DNA of 61,284 bases from Clostridia bacterium (GTDB taxonomy: Bacteria; Bacillota; Clostridia; Oscillospirales; CAG-272). Made by a program: the position numbers and the translations under genes. The notes under the pieces were generated by a model. The model saw only the letters and a list, made by a program, of their open reading frames with translations, searched no databases and had not been told where the DNA came from. Shown here piece after piece: positions 34,815-42,542 of the stretch (the stretch's first letter is position 1; each line of letters opens with the position of its first letter). The stretch lies in the NCBI GenBank assembly GCA_017550315.1, contig JAFZPN010000149.1, positions 1-61,284 of the forward strand, in the 5' to 3' direction.

Positions 34815-35368
34815 ACCAAATTCCTTTCTCCCGATCCCTCCGGGTGTTCCCCGATCATTTTCTCCATCCAGATCATGTTGTACCACCGGCCGAACTTGTA
34901 CCCGCACCGGTGGAAGGTCCCGACTTTCTCCCAGCCGCATCTCCGGTGGAAGCGTTCGCTCGCATGGGTGAGGGTCTCGTCCTCGGTGATCGGATCGCCG
35001 ATGCAGGCGTAGAGGTTCCGGATCCCGCGGTTTATGAGCTCCTCCTCCAGTGCATCATACAAGATCCCGCCGAGCCCCCGTCCGCGCGCGTCATGATCGA
35101 GATAGATCGTCGTTTCCGCACAGTGTCCGTAAGCGGCACGCCCGACGAACGCCCGTGCATAGGCATATCCCCGGATCCGCCCGTCTTCGAGGAGGACGAG
35201 GTACGGGTTTTTCTCGAGCGTCTTCGCGATGCGCGCCCGGAAGTCCTCCTCGGTCGGGGTCTCATAATCAAAGGTGACCGCCGTGTGTTCGACGTAATAG
35301 GCGTAGATCGCGCGGATCTCCGGCGCGTCGTCCGGGGTCGCCTGTCGGATCATGATTCTGTCCGTCAT
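34811..35368 (-). CDS. GNAT N-acetyltransferase (phosphinothricin-acetyltransferase-like)
   Basis: A 185-residue acetyl-CoA-dependent acetyltransferase. The N-terminal IRQATPDDAPEIRAIYAYYV and the TAVTFDYETPTEEDF stretch are those of the Pat/Bar/YncA group, and the acetyl-CoA pyrophosphate loop reads DARGRGLGGILYDAL near residue 95. Residues FHRRCGWEKVGTFHRCGYKFGRW near the end are also typical. Members acetylate amino groups of small molecules. It starts six bases after the sialidase gene and overlaps the phosphatase gene by ATGA. Acetylation of an amino sugar from sialylated glycans is possible but not shown. Confidence 0.87.
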   Translation of the reverse strand: MTDRIMIRQATPDDAPEIRAIYAYYVEHTAVTFDYETPTEEDFRARIAKTLEKNPYLVLLEDGRIRGYAYARAFVGRAAYGHCAETTIYLDHDARGRGLGGILYDALEEELINRGIRNLYACIGDPITEDETLTHASERFHRRCGWEKVGTFHRCGYKFGRWYNMIWMEKMIGEHPEGSGERNLV

Positions 35369-35374
35369 CGTACG

Positions 35375-36550
35375 TCACCCGAGAAGCCATGCCGGATCGA
35401 ATTCCGCCGCCGCGACCCCGCCGTCGCACGGATCTTTTTCCCCGCGCTCGTAGAGCAGGACGAACCGGTCCTGTGCTGCGGAATAATCGAGGCTCGAATA
35501 GGAGCTGGGGCCCGGAAATACCGTTTTCTCCCCGGACCAGGTCTTCCCGCCGTCAAAGCTCCAGCAGACCGCCATATTGACGCGTTTTTCGGCGCGCGGA
35601 TTGGCGAAGAGCGTGATCCCGTCGGCTCCCTCCGGAAGGATCGACGGATCCGCGAGCTCTTCCCGCTCCACCCGGAGGAAGGAGGCATTGCAGCCGCAGA
35701 AGGTCTCCTCGCGGAGATACGGGTCCGTGCGGAAATCGCCCCAGATCTCGCCGCCGTCCCGCGAGGTAGCGAGATAGCGCAGCCCGTCGCGGAAATAGGC
35801 GCGGGAGTTATAGGTGAGCGTGCCGTCCGCGCCTTCAATGAGCGTGCCCTCCCCGGTGCCGAGCTGGACCGGATCGGTGGCGTGCCATATCAGGCCGTGG
35901 TCGTCGCTCCAGATCGCGTTGTTGTAGACGTTCACGCGGAGTTCATCCCAGTTCGCGTACTGTCCGGCCTGCGTGCGGGAGGGGCAGATCAGACGCCCGG
36001 CATGGGGTCCGTGACGGAGCCGGATGCCGTGCGCGGAGCCGTGACAGCTCCCGCCGAGGAGGATCTGCCGCCCGTCCGTGTGGGTGAAGGCCCGCGACTC
36101 GATGACATGCGGCCGCTCTTCCCAGGTCTCGCCGCCGTCGGAAGTACAGAGTACGAACGGTCCGCGCAGGATGCCGAGCTCGGCGGCTTTCCGCTCCGCT
36201 TCGGCTTCGTAGGCCGCGAGCTCTGCCGCGCTGTAATGGCCGAATTCGCGCCGCTGGACCGGGATCTTGTCGCCGCAGCACATCACGGTGTCACACGCGG
36301 GATCGTACACCGCGCTGCCCATCGTCGTCGCCCAGCCCTCCACGGCGATGAGCGGCACGGGATCTTCCCAGTCCCTATCCGCCCGTTTGCGCGCGAAGCA
36401 CAGAAAAACCTCGCCCGCCGCATCCGAGAGCGTCCCTCTCCGGTCGTTGCAGAAGGCATAGAAATTCCCCCGGCTGTCCGCGACGACGCTCGGGATCCGG
36501 TAATTGGAACCGCCGCCCGAGGAGAACAAAAGCGTATCCTTGAAAAACAT
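35375..36550 (-). CDS. Exo-alpha-sialidase-like protein (GH33, BNR repeats)
   Basis: A 391-residue protein without a signal peptide, predicted to stay in the cytoplasm. The sialidase RIP motif is NYRIPS (17-21, Arg18). Four Asp-box repeats are visible: SDGGETW, SDDHGLIW, SRDGGEIW and SFDGGKTW. Further landmarks are GTGEGTLIE with the candidate catalytic Glu, NSRAYFRDG with the second Arg, and PGPSSYSSL with the Tyr nucleophile. GGAGG lies seven bases before the ATG. It is first in a five-gene unit with its own promoter. Cytoplasmic location implies uptake of sialylated oligosaccharides. No N-acetylneuraminate lyase, epimerase or transporter is in the window, so the substrate may be another ulosonic acid or a related glycoside. 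Confidence 0.82.
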   Translation of the reverse strand: MFFKDTLLFSSGGGSNYRIPSVVADSRGNFYAFCNDRRGTLSDAAGEVFLCFARKRADRDWEDPVPLIAVEGWATTMGSAVYDPACDTVMCCGDKIPVQRREFGHYSAAELAAYEAEAERKAAELGILRGPFVLCTSDGGETWEERPHVIESRAFTHTDGRQILLGGSCHGSAHGIRLRHGPHAGRLICPSRTQAGQYANWDELRVNVYNNAIWSDDHGLIWHATDPVQLGTGEGTLIEGADGTLTYNSRAYFRDGLRYLATSRDGGEIWGDFRTDPYLREETFCGCNASFLRVEREELADPSILPEGADGITLFANPRAEKRVNMAVCWSFDGGKTWSGEKTVFPGPSSYSSLDYSAAQDRFVLLYERGEKDPCDGGVAAAEFDPAWLLG

Positions 36551-36643
36551 AAATCATCCTCCGGTCAAAATGAGGTCGGAACGTCCGACGGACGATTGCC
36601 GCCACGGTTTCGGCAGAGACAGGCGATCCCGTCCGCCGCTCCT

Positions 36644-36672
36644 ATTTTACCATATTTCCCCGCGCATTGCAA
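36644..36672 (-). promoter_or_regulatory. SigA-type promoter of the sialidase unit
   Basis: On the minus strand, TTGCAA (36667-36672), 17 bp, TAAAAT (36644-36649). Confidence 0.72.
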
Positions 36673-36708
36673 GGCCCGTATAGGTCGTGCGGCGGATTTT
36701 CACGGTAT

Positions 36709-36741
36709 GCAAAAGGACAGGGAGCGGGATTCCCTGTCCTT
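36709..36741 (-). terminator. Terminator of the solute-binding lipoprotein gene
   Basis: Perfect 11-bp stem (36713-36723 with 36731-36741), 7-base loop, then TTTT on the minus strand. Confidence 0.85.
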
Positions 36742-36772
36742 GCGTTAGTATTGAAAATATGATCCGCGCCGC

Positions 36773-38233
36773 TTATTCGTTTCCGAGGTTTTCGTAACCG
36801 CGGATGACCTTTTCGTAGACTTTCGTGGTCAGCTTGAGGTTCTTTTTCAGATAGGAGGCGAGGTCCGTGCTCTTGGCCTTCATGAGGTCCGGCAGGATGT
36901 AGAGGAAGTTCGCCTGATTCGAGAAATTCATGCCGAAATCGTAGACGCTGGTGTCGAAGATGATATCGAGCATCTGCCGCGTCTCTTCGTGCCGCGCGAT
37001 CTTGCCGTCGAGGAGGTAGTCGAAGTACGCGGGCAGGACCTGCTTCTTGCTCTCGTAGCCGAGTTCCTCGGACACCATGCCGACGAGCTCCTTGTCGCGG
37101 CAGGAGACGGGAACGCACTGCAGGCCGGTCCAGTTGAGGGAGACGTAATCCGCCTGGTTCTCGTCGTACTTCGGGAAGGGGATGATGCCGTAGTCGACCT
37201 CGGTCGTCCGGTACTGCTCCATCGAGCTGAGGGACATATAGTAGAAGAGCGCGTGATAGGTCTCGAACGGGATATAGCGGTCGCCGACACCCGAAGCGAA
37301 GTAAGCGCGGTCCCCTTCGCAGAGGAGCTTGTAGAGCTTTTCGATCACGTTGGCGGCGTGCTCGCTCTGGAGCGCGACCTGCGGGACGCCGTCGACGAAC
37401 TCCGCGACGAACTGATCGCAGCCGTACATGAAGCTGATCATCGGCCAGCCGTCGTTTCCGATGATGCCGTACTGGTCCTTCGCGTTCATCTTGCCGTCGC
37501 CGTTGAGGTCGCGGATGACCTGATCGCTCATCGCGGCCATCGTGTCGAGGGTCCAAGTGCCGTCGAGCACGGTGTCATAGATATTCCCGATGTTCGCGTC
37601 CGTCGCGATGTCGTTGTTGAACCAGATCACGTTCGGGTCGGCGATGAGCATGTCGCTCGCGGCAAAGGGCGTCTTGCCTTCGATGGTGAGCTGCTCGAGG
37701 ATCGACTGATTCCAGTAGGGCTTCGTGAGGTCGACGTAGGGGATCGTGTTCCAGTCATAGACGAGGTTTTCGGTGAGGAGCCCCTGCAGGCCGTTGATGC
37801 AGTGCGTCACCGCGAGGTCGTAGGAGGAATCCCCGGCCGTGACCGTGCTCTTGACCTCGGAGAGGATCGTGTCGATATATCCCTTCGTGATGAAGGTGAT
37901 GTCCACGTTGAGCAGCTCGTCGACAGCCTCGGTGCGGTTGACCATCGCGTCGTTGATGACGTCGCCGTTCAGCTCTTCGGCGTTGAGGTAGAATTCATAC
38001 AGCGACCAGTTCGGATAGATCACGGTGAACGATGCGCCGCCGAAATCCGCGTCCGCGGGGATGTCCGGGGCGGGGATCGCGTCCTCTTCTTCCTCGGGGA
38101 CGATCTCCTCGGGCTGCGGGGTATTTGCGGGTTCCGACGCGGGGGATTCTGCGGGCTGGGTCGCTTCGGAGCATCCGGCGAACAGAAACAGGATCGCCAG
38201 TGCGAGGGACAAGGTCTTCCGGATCGTTTTCAT
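36773..38233 (-). CDS. Extracellular solute-binding lipoprotein
   Basis: A 486-residue sugar-type binding lipoprotein. Signal peptide with lipobox LFAGC (Cys21), a Pro/Glu-rich linker to about residue 58, then the two-lobe fold with NDAMVNR near residue 95, as in the paralogue at 18358 (NDAVYNR). The loop DLNGDGKMNAKD at 242-253 has EF-hand-like spacing, suggesting calcium binding. AAGGAGG precedes the ATG at 38233; codons further upstream in the same frame overlap the promoter and are not translated. It has its own consensus promoter and terminator and no transporter partner. It lies just upstream of the sialidase unit and divergent from a PHP protein gene. Confidence 0.9.
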   Translation of the reverse strand: MKTIRKTLSLALAILFLFAGCSEATQPAESPASEPANTPQPEEIVPEEEEDAIPAPDIPADADFGGASFTVIYPNWSLYEFYLNAEELNGDVINDAMVNRTEAVDELLNVDITFITKGYIDTILSEVKSTVTAGDSSYDLAVTHCINGLQGLLTENLVYDWNTIPYVDLTKPYWNQSILEQLTIEGKTPFAASDMLIADPNVIWFNNDIATDANIGNIYDTVLDGTWTLDTMAAMSDQVIRDLNGDGKMNAKDQYGIIGNDGWPMISFMYGCDQFVAEFVDGVPQVALQSEHAANVIEKLYKLLCEGDRAYFASGVGDRYIPFETYHALFYYMSLSSMEQYRTTEVDYGIIPFPKYDENQADYVSLNWTGLQCVPVSCRDKELVGMVSEELGYESKKQVLPAYFDYLLDGKIARHEETRQMLDIIFDTSVYDFGMNFSNQANFLYILPDLMKAKSTDLASYLKKNLKLTTKVYEKVIRGYENLGNE

Positions 38234-38275
38234 CGTCAAAAGCCTCCTTGCAGGTTGTCCGGGTTTACATAGCCT

Positions 38276-38304
38276 ATTATAACAGGAAACGCGGGCGGTG
38301 TCAA
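38276..38304 (-). promoter_or_regulatory. Perfect-consensus SigA promoter of the solute-binding lipoprotein gene
   Basis: On the minus strand, TTGACA (38299-38304), 17 bp, TATAAT (38276-38281). Confidence 0.9.
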
Positions 38305-38312
38305 CGAGAAAA

Positions 38313-38327
38313 GCCGCATTCTGCGGC
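38313..38327. repeat. Dyad centred between two divergent -35 boxes
   Basis: GCCGCA, TTC, TGCGGC: a perfect 6-bp inverted repeat with exactly 8 bases on each side to the two -35 boxes. The position suggests an operator that controls both promoters, though a chance hairpin is possible. Confidence 0.5.
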
Positions 38328-38335
38328 GAAATCCC

Positions 38336-38364
38336 TTGACAATCCCCCGCCCGGATGATAGAAT
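38336..38364 (+). promoter_or_regulatory. SigA-type promoter of the PHP gene
   Basis: TTGACA (38336-38341), 17 bp, TAGAAT (38359-38364). Confidence 0.82.
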
Positions 38365-38397
38365 ACCCACAGAAATACATCTATCAGGAGGCTTCCC

Positions 38398-39189
38398 ATG
38401 CGATTCCGCGTTGACCACGATTTACACATCCATTCCACCCTCTCCCTCTGCTCCTCCGATCCCGCGCAGAATCCCGCCGCGATCCTTGCCTACGGAGAGG
38501 AAAACGGCTTCACGACCCTGTGCCTGACGGACCACATGTGGGATCCCGCCGTCCCGGGCGCATCCGGCTGGTACGCGGCGCAGCCCTACGAACGCACCCG
38601 CGAGGCCCTGCCCCTCCCGCAGTCGGAGAAGACCCGGTTCCTCTTCGGATGCGAGACGGACATGGACCGGTACTGCACCATCGGCGTATCCCCCGCGGTC
38701 GTCCGGGAGCTCGATTTCGTCATCGTCCCGACGACGCACCTGCACATGGACGGCTTCACGCTCGACGGCAGCGAGGGAGCCGACGAACGCGCCGCCCTCT
38801 GGTCCAGCCGCTTTGACGCGCTCCTCGACGCGGATCTTCCCTTCGAGAAGGTCGGCGTCGCGCATCTGACGTGCAGTCTGATCTGGCGGAACCGCTACCT
38901 CGAGGTGCTCGAAAAGATCCCCGTGGAGGAATATCACCGCCTCTTCGAGAAGGCCGCAAAATGCGGGATCGGCATCGAGCTGAACTTCCCGGCCGGGGGC
39001 ATGGACGCGGAGACCGCCCGCCTGACGCTGCTCCCGTACCGGATCGCAAAGGAGGAGGGCTGCCGCTTCTATCTCGGGAGCGACGCGCACCATCCGGCGG
39101 GGCTCGCGGCAGCAAAGGCCAACTTCGAGGCGATCGTCGACCTGCTCGACCTCACGGAGGACGACAAGATTCTGATGCTGACGGCCTGA
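38398..39189 (+). CDS. PHP-domain phosphatase (histidinol-phosphatase-like)
   Basis: A 263-residue cytoplasmic protein. Metal-binding motifs are HDLHIHSTLSLCSSDP (7-22), LCLTDHMWD near residue 41, FGCETDMD near residue 83, TTHLHMD near residue 113 and YLGSDAHHP near residue 225, all in family order. It is close to the HisK-type histidinol phosphatases in size, but the surrounding genes concern glycans, so another phosphomonoester may be the substrate. AGGAGG precedes the ATG. It shares a divergent control region with a solute-binding lipoprotein, suggesting joint regulation. Confidence 0.87.
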   Translation: MRFRVDHDLHIHSTLSLCSSDPAQNPAAILAYGEENGFTTLCLTDHMWDPAVPGASGWYAAQPYERTREALPLPQSEKTRFLFGCETDMDRYCTIGVSPAVVRELDFVIVPTTHLHMDGFTLDGSEGADERAALWSSRFDALLDADLPFEKVGVAHLTCSLIWRNRYLEVLEKIPVEEYHRLFEKAAKCGIGIELNFPAGGMDAETARLTLLPYRIAKEEGCRFYLGSDAHHPAGLAAAKANFEAIVDLLDLTEDDKILMLTA

Positions 39190-39225
39190 ACGATCCTATG
39201 CGCAGCAGTCATAATGACACAGAGC

Positions 39226-39254
39226 GGACCGCATGCGGACATGCCGTTCGGTCC
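39226..39254 (+). repeat. Compound stem-loop before the GH31 gene
   Basis: Outer arms GGACC and GGTCC and inner arms GCATG and CATGC enclose loop CGGA, with a 5-base bulge on one side. There is no T run, so it is not a standard terminator. A weak CATAAT at 39210-39215 would place it at the 5' end of a GH31 transcript. Confidence 0.4.
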
Positions 39255-39290
39255 AAGTGCATCTGAAATCGATTTAGAAAGGATACGACC

Positions 39291-41234
39291 ATGACAGAGA
39301 AAACCGCTTCTTCCCTGACTGTGAATCTCGGACACGAGACGCTCCGCATCGAGGCGTGGGGCCGGGGAATCCGCGTCCGCGCCGTGCCGATGGGTCCGAT
39401 CCCCGCCGAAGACTGGGCCCTCGACCTCACCCCGCCCGCCTTCCCCGCCGCCGTCACTGACCGCTCGGTGGAATGCGCCGGGATTCGCTGCGAGCTCGAC
39501 GGGGGACGTCTCCGCTTCTATGCGGGCGACCGTCTCCTCCTCGAAGAGCCGGGCTATCCGTGGGCCCTGCATGAGCGCGCGAGAAAGTACCGGACGCGCA
39601 CCGGCAGCCCGAGCTTTGCGGCAACCGTACGCTTCGCGGCATACGACGGCGAGGTTCTGCACGGCATGGGCCAGTACCGCGACGCGCGCTGCGATCTCAA
39701 GGGCACGACGCTTGAGATGGCCCACCGCAATTCGCAGATCACCGTTCCCTTCCTCCTCTCGAACCGCGGCTACGGCTTTCTCTGGAACAACCCCGCGATC
39801 GGGCGCGTGACATTCGCCGAAAACGTCACCCAGTGGGAGGTCGAGGCTACGTCCTGCATCGATTACTGGATCACCGCCGCGGACACCCCCGCCCGGATCC
39901 TTCTGAACTACGCCGACGTCGCCGGTCACGCCTCCCCGCTGCCCGAAAGCCTTCTCGGGCTCTGGCAGTGCAAGCTCCGCTACCGCACGCAGGACGAGCT
40001 GCTCTCCGTCGCCCGCGAATATCACCGGCGCGGCATCCCGCTCGACTGCATCGTCATCGACTTCTTCCACTGGGACTATCAGGGCGACTGGAGCTTCGAT
40101 CCGGCTTACTGGCCCGATCCCGCCGCGATGGTGAAGGAGCTGCGGGAAATGGGCGTGCGGCTGATGGTGTCCGTCTGGCCGACGGTCGATCCGCGCTCGA
40201 AGAACTACCGGGGATTCGCCGAAAACGGCTATCTCGTGCGCACGGAGCGCGGGATGCCGGCGATGATGGACTTCCTCGGGCACACGGCCTTCTACGACGC
40301 GACCAATCCCGCCGCGCGAGAATTCGCCTACAACATCCTGCGCGAGAACTACGGGCAGTACGGTATCGACATGTTCTGGCTCGACGAGGCGGAGCCGGAA
40401 TACTCCGTGAACGACTACGACCACTACCGCCACTACCTCGGAACCTCTCTCGAGGTCGGCAATCTCTATCCGCGCCTGCACTCCAAAATGGTCTTCGACG
40501 GGCAGAGCGCCGACGGCGTTCCGGACATTCTCAACCTCGTACGCTGCGCGTGGATCGGATCGCCCCGGTACGGCGCACTGGTCTGGAGCGGGGACATCGA
40601 ATCCTCCTTCCGCGAGATGAAGGTTCAGCTTTTAAACGGGCTGAACATGGGCGCCGCCGGGATCCCGTGGTGGATCTCCGATACGGGCGGCTTCTATGGC
40701 GGGAACATCGAGGATCCCGTCTTCCGCGAGCTGCTCGTCCGGTGGTATGAGTGGGCGGTGTTCATGCCCGTCCTCCGCATGCACGGCGACCGCGCTCCGA
40801 ATCTCGGCGCACTGGCGCATGATATCGATCACGGCGGCGGATTCTGCTCCTCCGGCTCCCCGAACGAGCTCTGGAGTTATGGCGAGGAGGTCTATGAGAT
40901 CCTGCGCCGCTGGCTCGACATCCGCCTCGAACTGAAGCCCTACATCAAGCAGGCCGCGGACGAATCGGTCGAGACCGGGCTCCCGATGATGCGGGCGATG
41001 TATCTTGAATTCCCGGACGATCCCCTTTGCTGGACGCTCGGCGACGAATACATGTTCGGCTCCGACTATCTCGTCGCGCCGGTCACGGAATACGGCGCAC
41101 GCGAACGGCAGGTCTATCTCCCCGCGGGAAAATGGGAGGTCTTCGGCGGCACGGAGATCCTCGAGAGCGCGGGCGAATGGATCACGGCTCCCGCTCCGCT
41201 CGACGGAATGCCGGTGTACAGGCGGATCCGGTAA
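39291..41234 (+). CDS. GH31-family alpha-glucosidase or alpha-xylosidase
   Basis: A 647-residue cytoplasmic enzyme. The N-terminal beta-sandwich has LHGMGQYRDARCDLKG and NNPAIGRVTF as in GH31. The barrel begins with IVIDFFHWDYQGDWSFDP. The nucleophile Asp365 lies in MFWLDEAEPE and the acid/base is probably Asp435 in WSGDIESSF; RMHGDRAPN is the usual substrate-site strand. The WLDEAEP form is common in alpha-xylosidase-like GH31 members, but specificity cannot be fixed. GAAAGGA precedes the ATG. It lies 101 bases downstream of the PHP gene on the same strand. Confidence 0.92.
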   Translation: MTEKTASSLTVNLGHETLRIEAWGRGIRVRAVPMGPIPAEDWALDLTPPAFPAAVTDRSVECAGIRCELDGGRLRFYAGDRLLLEEPGYPWALHERARKYRTRTGSPSFAATVRFAAYDGEVLHGMGQYRDARCDLKGTTLEMAHRNSQITVPFLLSNRGYGFLWNNPAIGRVTFAENVTQWEVEATSCIDYWITAADTPARILLNYADVAGHASPLPESLLGLWQCKLRYRTQDELLSVAREYHRRGIPLDCIVIDFFHWDYQGDWSFDPAYWPDPAAMVKELREMGVRLMVSVWPTVDPRSKNYRGFAENGYLVRTERGMPAMMDFLGHTAFYDATNPAAREFAYNILRENYGQYGIDMFWLDEAEPEYSVNDYDHYRHYLGTSLEVGNLYPRLHSKMVFDGQSADGVPDILNLVRCAWIGSPRYGALVWSGDIESSFREMKVQLLNGLNMGAAGIPWWISDTGGFYGGNIEDPVFRELLVRWYEWAVFMPVLRMHGDRAPNLGALAHDIDHGGGFCSSGSPNELWSYGEEVYEILRRWLDIRLELKPYIKQAADESVETGLPMMRAMYLEFPDDPLCWTLGDEYMFGSDYLVAPVTEYGARERQVYLPAGKWEVFGGTEILESAGEWITAPAPLDGMPVYRRIR

Positions 41235-41249
41235 AACTCCATTCCAAGA

Positions 41250-41285
41250 CAAAGGCAGCCCCCGGCATTTGGGAGCTGTCTTTTC
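41250..41285. terminator. Hairpin terminator between convergent genes
   Basis: Stem AGACAAAGGCAGCCCCC with GGGAGCTGTCTT, one or two mismatches, followed by TTTT. The left side has only a short A run, so it is mainly for the GH31 gene. Confidence 0.65.
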
Positions 41286-41297
41286 TGCTGTTCGGTT

Positions 41298-42509
41298 TTA
41301 TCCGGCTTCATGGAAGAGCGCGGCGCAGACTTCCCCGTCCGCGGTCCGGACCTGCACGGTTTCGGGAAGGAAGGGCAGCGTCATGGTGCATGAGGCGCCG
41401 GGCTCCAGCGCGATCCCGCGGGTGAGGGCGGCGGATCCGTGGCCGATCCGGCAGGAGGTGAGCGCCGTCTTCAGCGCGTTGACAAGCGTCAGACGGTGTC
41501 CGTCGGCGAATGCCCAGACAAACGCGCCTTCGCGGAAGAAGCAGACGCCCGCGGTGCCGGGGACCGCTTCCGCCGCGCGCCGGTCTGCGGACAAAGTGAT
41601 GCCCGTCCCGCCTTCGTAGGCATGGAGGCCGGTCATGACCTTCGCCCGGCCTGCCGCTTTCCGGAGCGTGCCGCGCGCGACCTCCGCCGTCCAGTCCGGA
41701 CCCTGATGATACGCCTGGCTGTATGCCATCGGGAGGAAGAGATCCGCCAGCTCTGCGAGGCGTTCGTACCGCTGGCCGTAGTGCAGATCGGCGAACGCGG
41801 AATCGGCGTATGCGCCTTCCGGCATGAGCGCCATACTGAGGACGGCACGGCTTTCCTGCCGCACGATTTCGGCAAGAGGCGAGGCAAACCGCAGGACGGC
41901 ATCCGCCCGCGCATCCGCCAGACGGACCGCATCCTCGTCCCCCGCCCGGTAGGCGTCGAAAATCGCTTCCTTCTCCGATTCCCCGCCGTAAAAGGTCTTC
42001 TCAAGGAGATCTTCGATCCGCCCGAGATCGATCCCGGCGTCCGCATACCGCTGCCGGTCGTCCGCGCTCCAGCCGTAGAGGAGGTGGTTATACCGGATGT
42101 AATCGAGGTGCACACCGTCGACGTCGTACCGGCGGAGCAGATCGGCGAGTACGGATTGCAGATAGCGCGCATACTCCGCGTCGGCGATGTTCACGATCTT
42201 CTCGCTCGGGCCCTTTTTGAAGTGGCAGAGGCCCGCCACAGGGTGCTCCGTGCAGTAGTGCACATCCGAGGCCGAGGTGAACCACGCGTGCAGGCGGATT
42301 CCTCTCTCATGCGCCGCGTCGAGCGCTTCCCGGAGAAGATCGCGTCCCTCGATCATCGGCGGAGCGAGCGGCGTCGCGTGTGCCGTTGTGCCGGCAAGAC
42401 CTTTCGTGAGGAAAAACACGTCCGTGATCCCCGCGCGGCGGCAGTCGTCAAACACCGCATCCGCGCCGCGCAGCCGCAGGCTCTCCGGCCACATCCATAC
42501 GCCAAGCAT
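41298..42509 (-). CDS. Glycosyl-hydrolase-like 10 (GHL10 or YngK-type) protein
   Basis: A 403-residue protein with a TIM-barrel of the GHL10 kind: GVWMWPESL at the N-terminus, ALDAAHERGIRLHAWF near residue 80, YDVDGVHLDYIRY near residue 140 (the most typical motif) and FLPMAYSQAY near residue 248. The last 70 residues are a beta domain. No signal peptide is present. The role is probably in glycan hydrolysis; the substrate is unknown. A TTG start ten codons upstream is possible, but the ATG at 42509, with AAAGGCGGG upstream, is preferred. It follows the phosphodiesterase-LamG gene by 33 bases in one leftward unit. Confidence 0.75.
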   Translation of the reverse strand: MLGVWMWPESLRLRGADAVFDDCRRAGITDVFFLTKGLAGTTAHATPLAPPMIEGRDLLREALDAAHERGIRLHAWFTSASDVHYCTEHPVAGLCHFKKGPSEKIVNIADAEYARYLQSVLADLLRRYDVDGVHLDYIRYNHLLYGWSADDRQRYADAGIDLGRIEDLLEKTFYGGESEKEAIFDAYRAGDEDAVRLADARADAVLRFASPLAEIVRQESRAVLSMALMPEGAYADSAFADLHYGQRYERLAELADLFLPMAYSQAYHQGPDWTAEVARGTLRKAAGRAKVMTGLHAYEGGTGITLSADRRAAEAVPGTAGVCFFREGAFVWAFADGHRLTLVNALKTALTSCRIGHGSAALTRGIALEPGASCTMTLPFLPETVQVRTADGEVCAALFHEAG

Positions 42510-42542
42510 CCCGCATCCCGCCTTTCTCGTTGTTATCAAGTT

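Noticed and set aside
35375-36550. Complete sialic acid catabolic locus
   Set aside because: No N-acetylneuraminate lyase, ManNAc kinase or epimerase, or sialic acid transporter is present; the sialidase-like gene alone does not prove sialate use.
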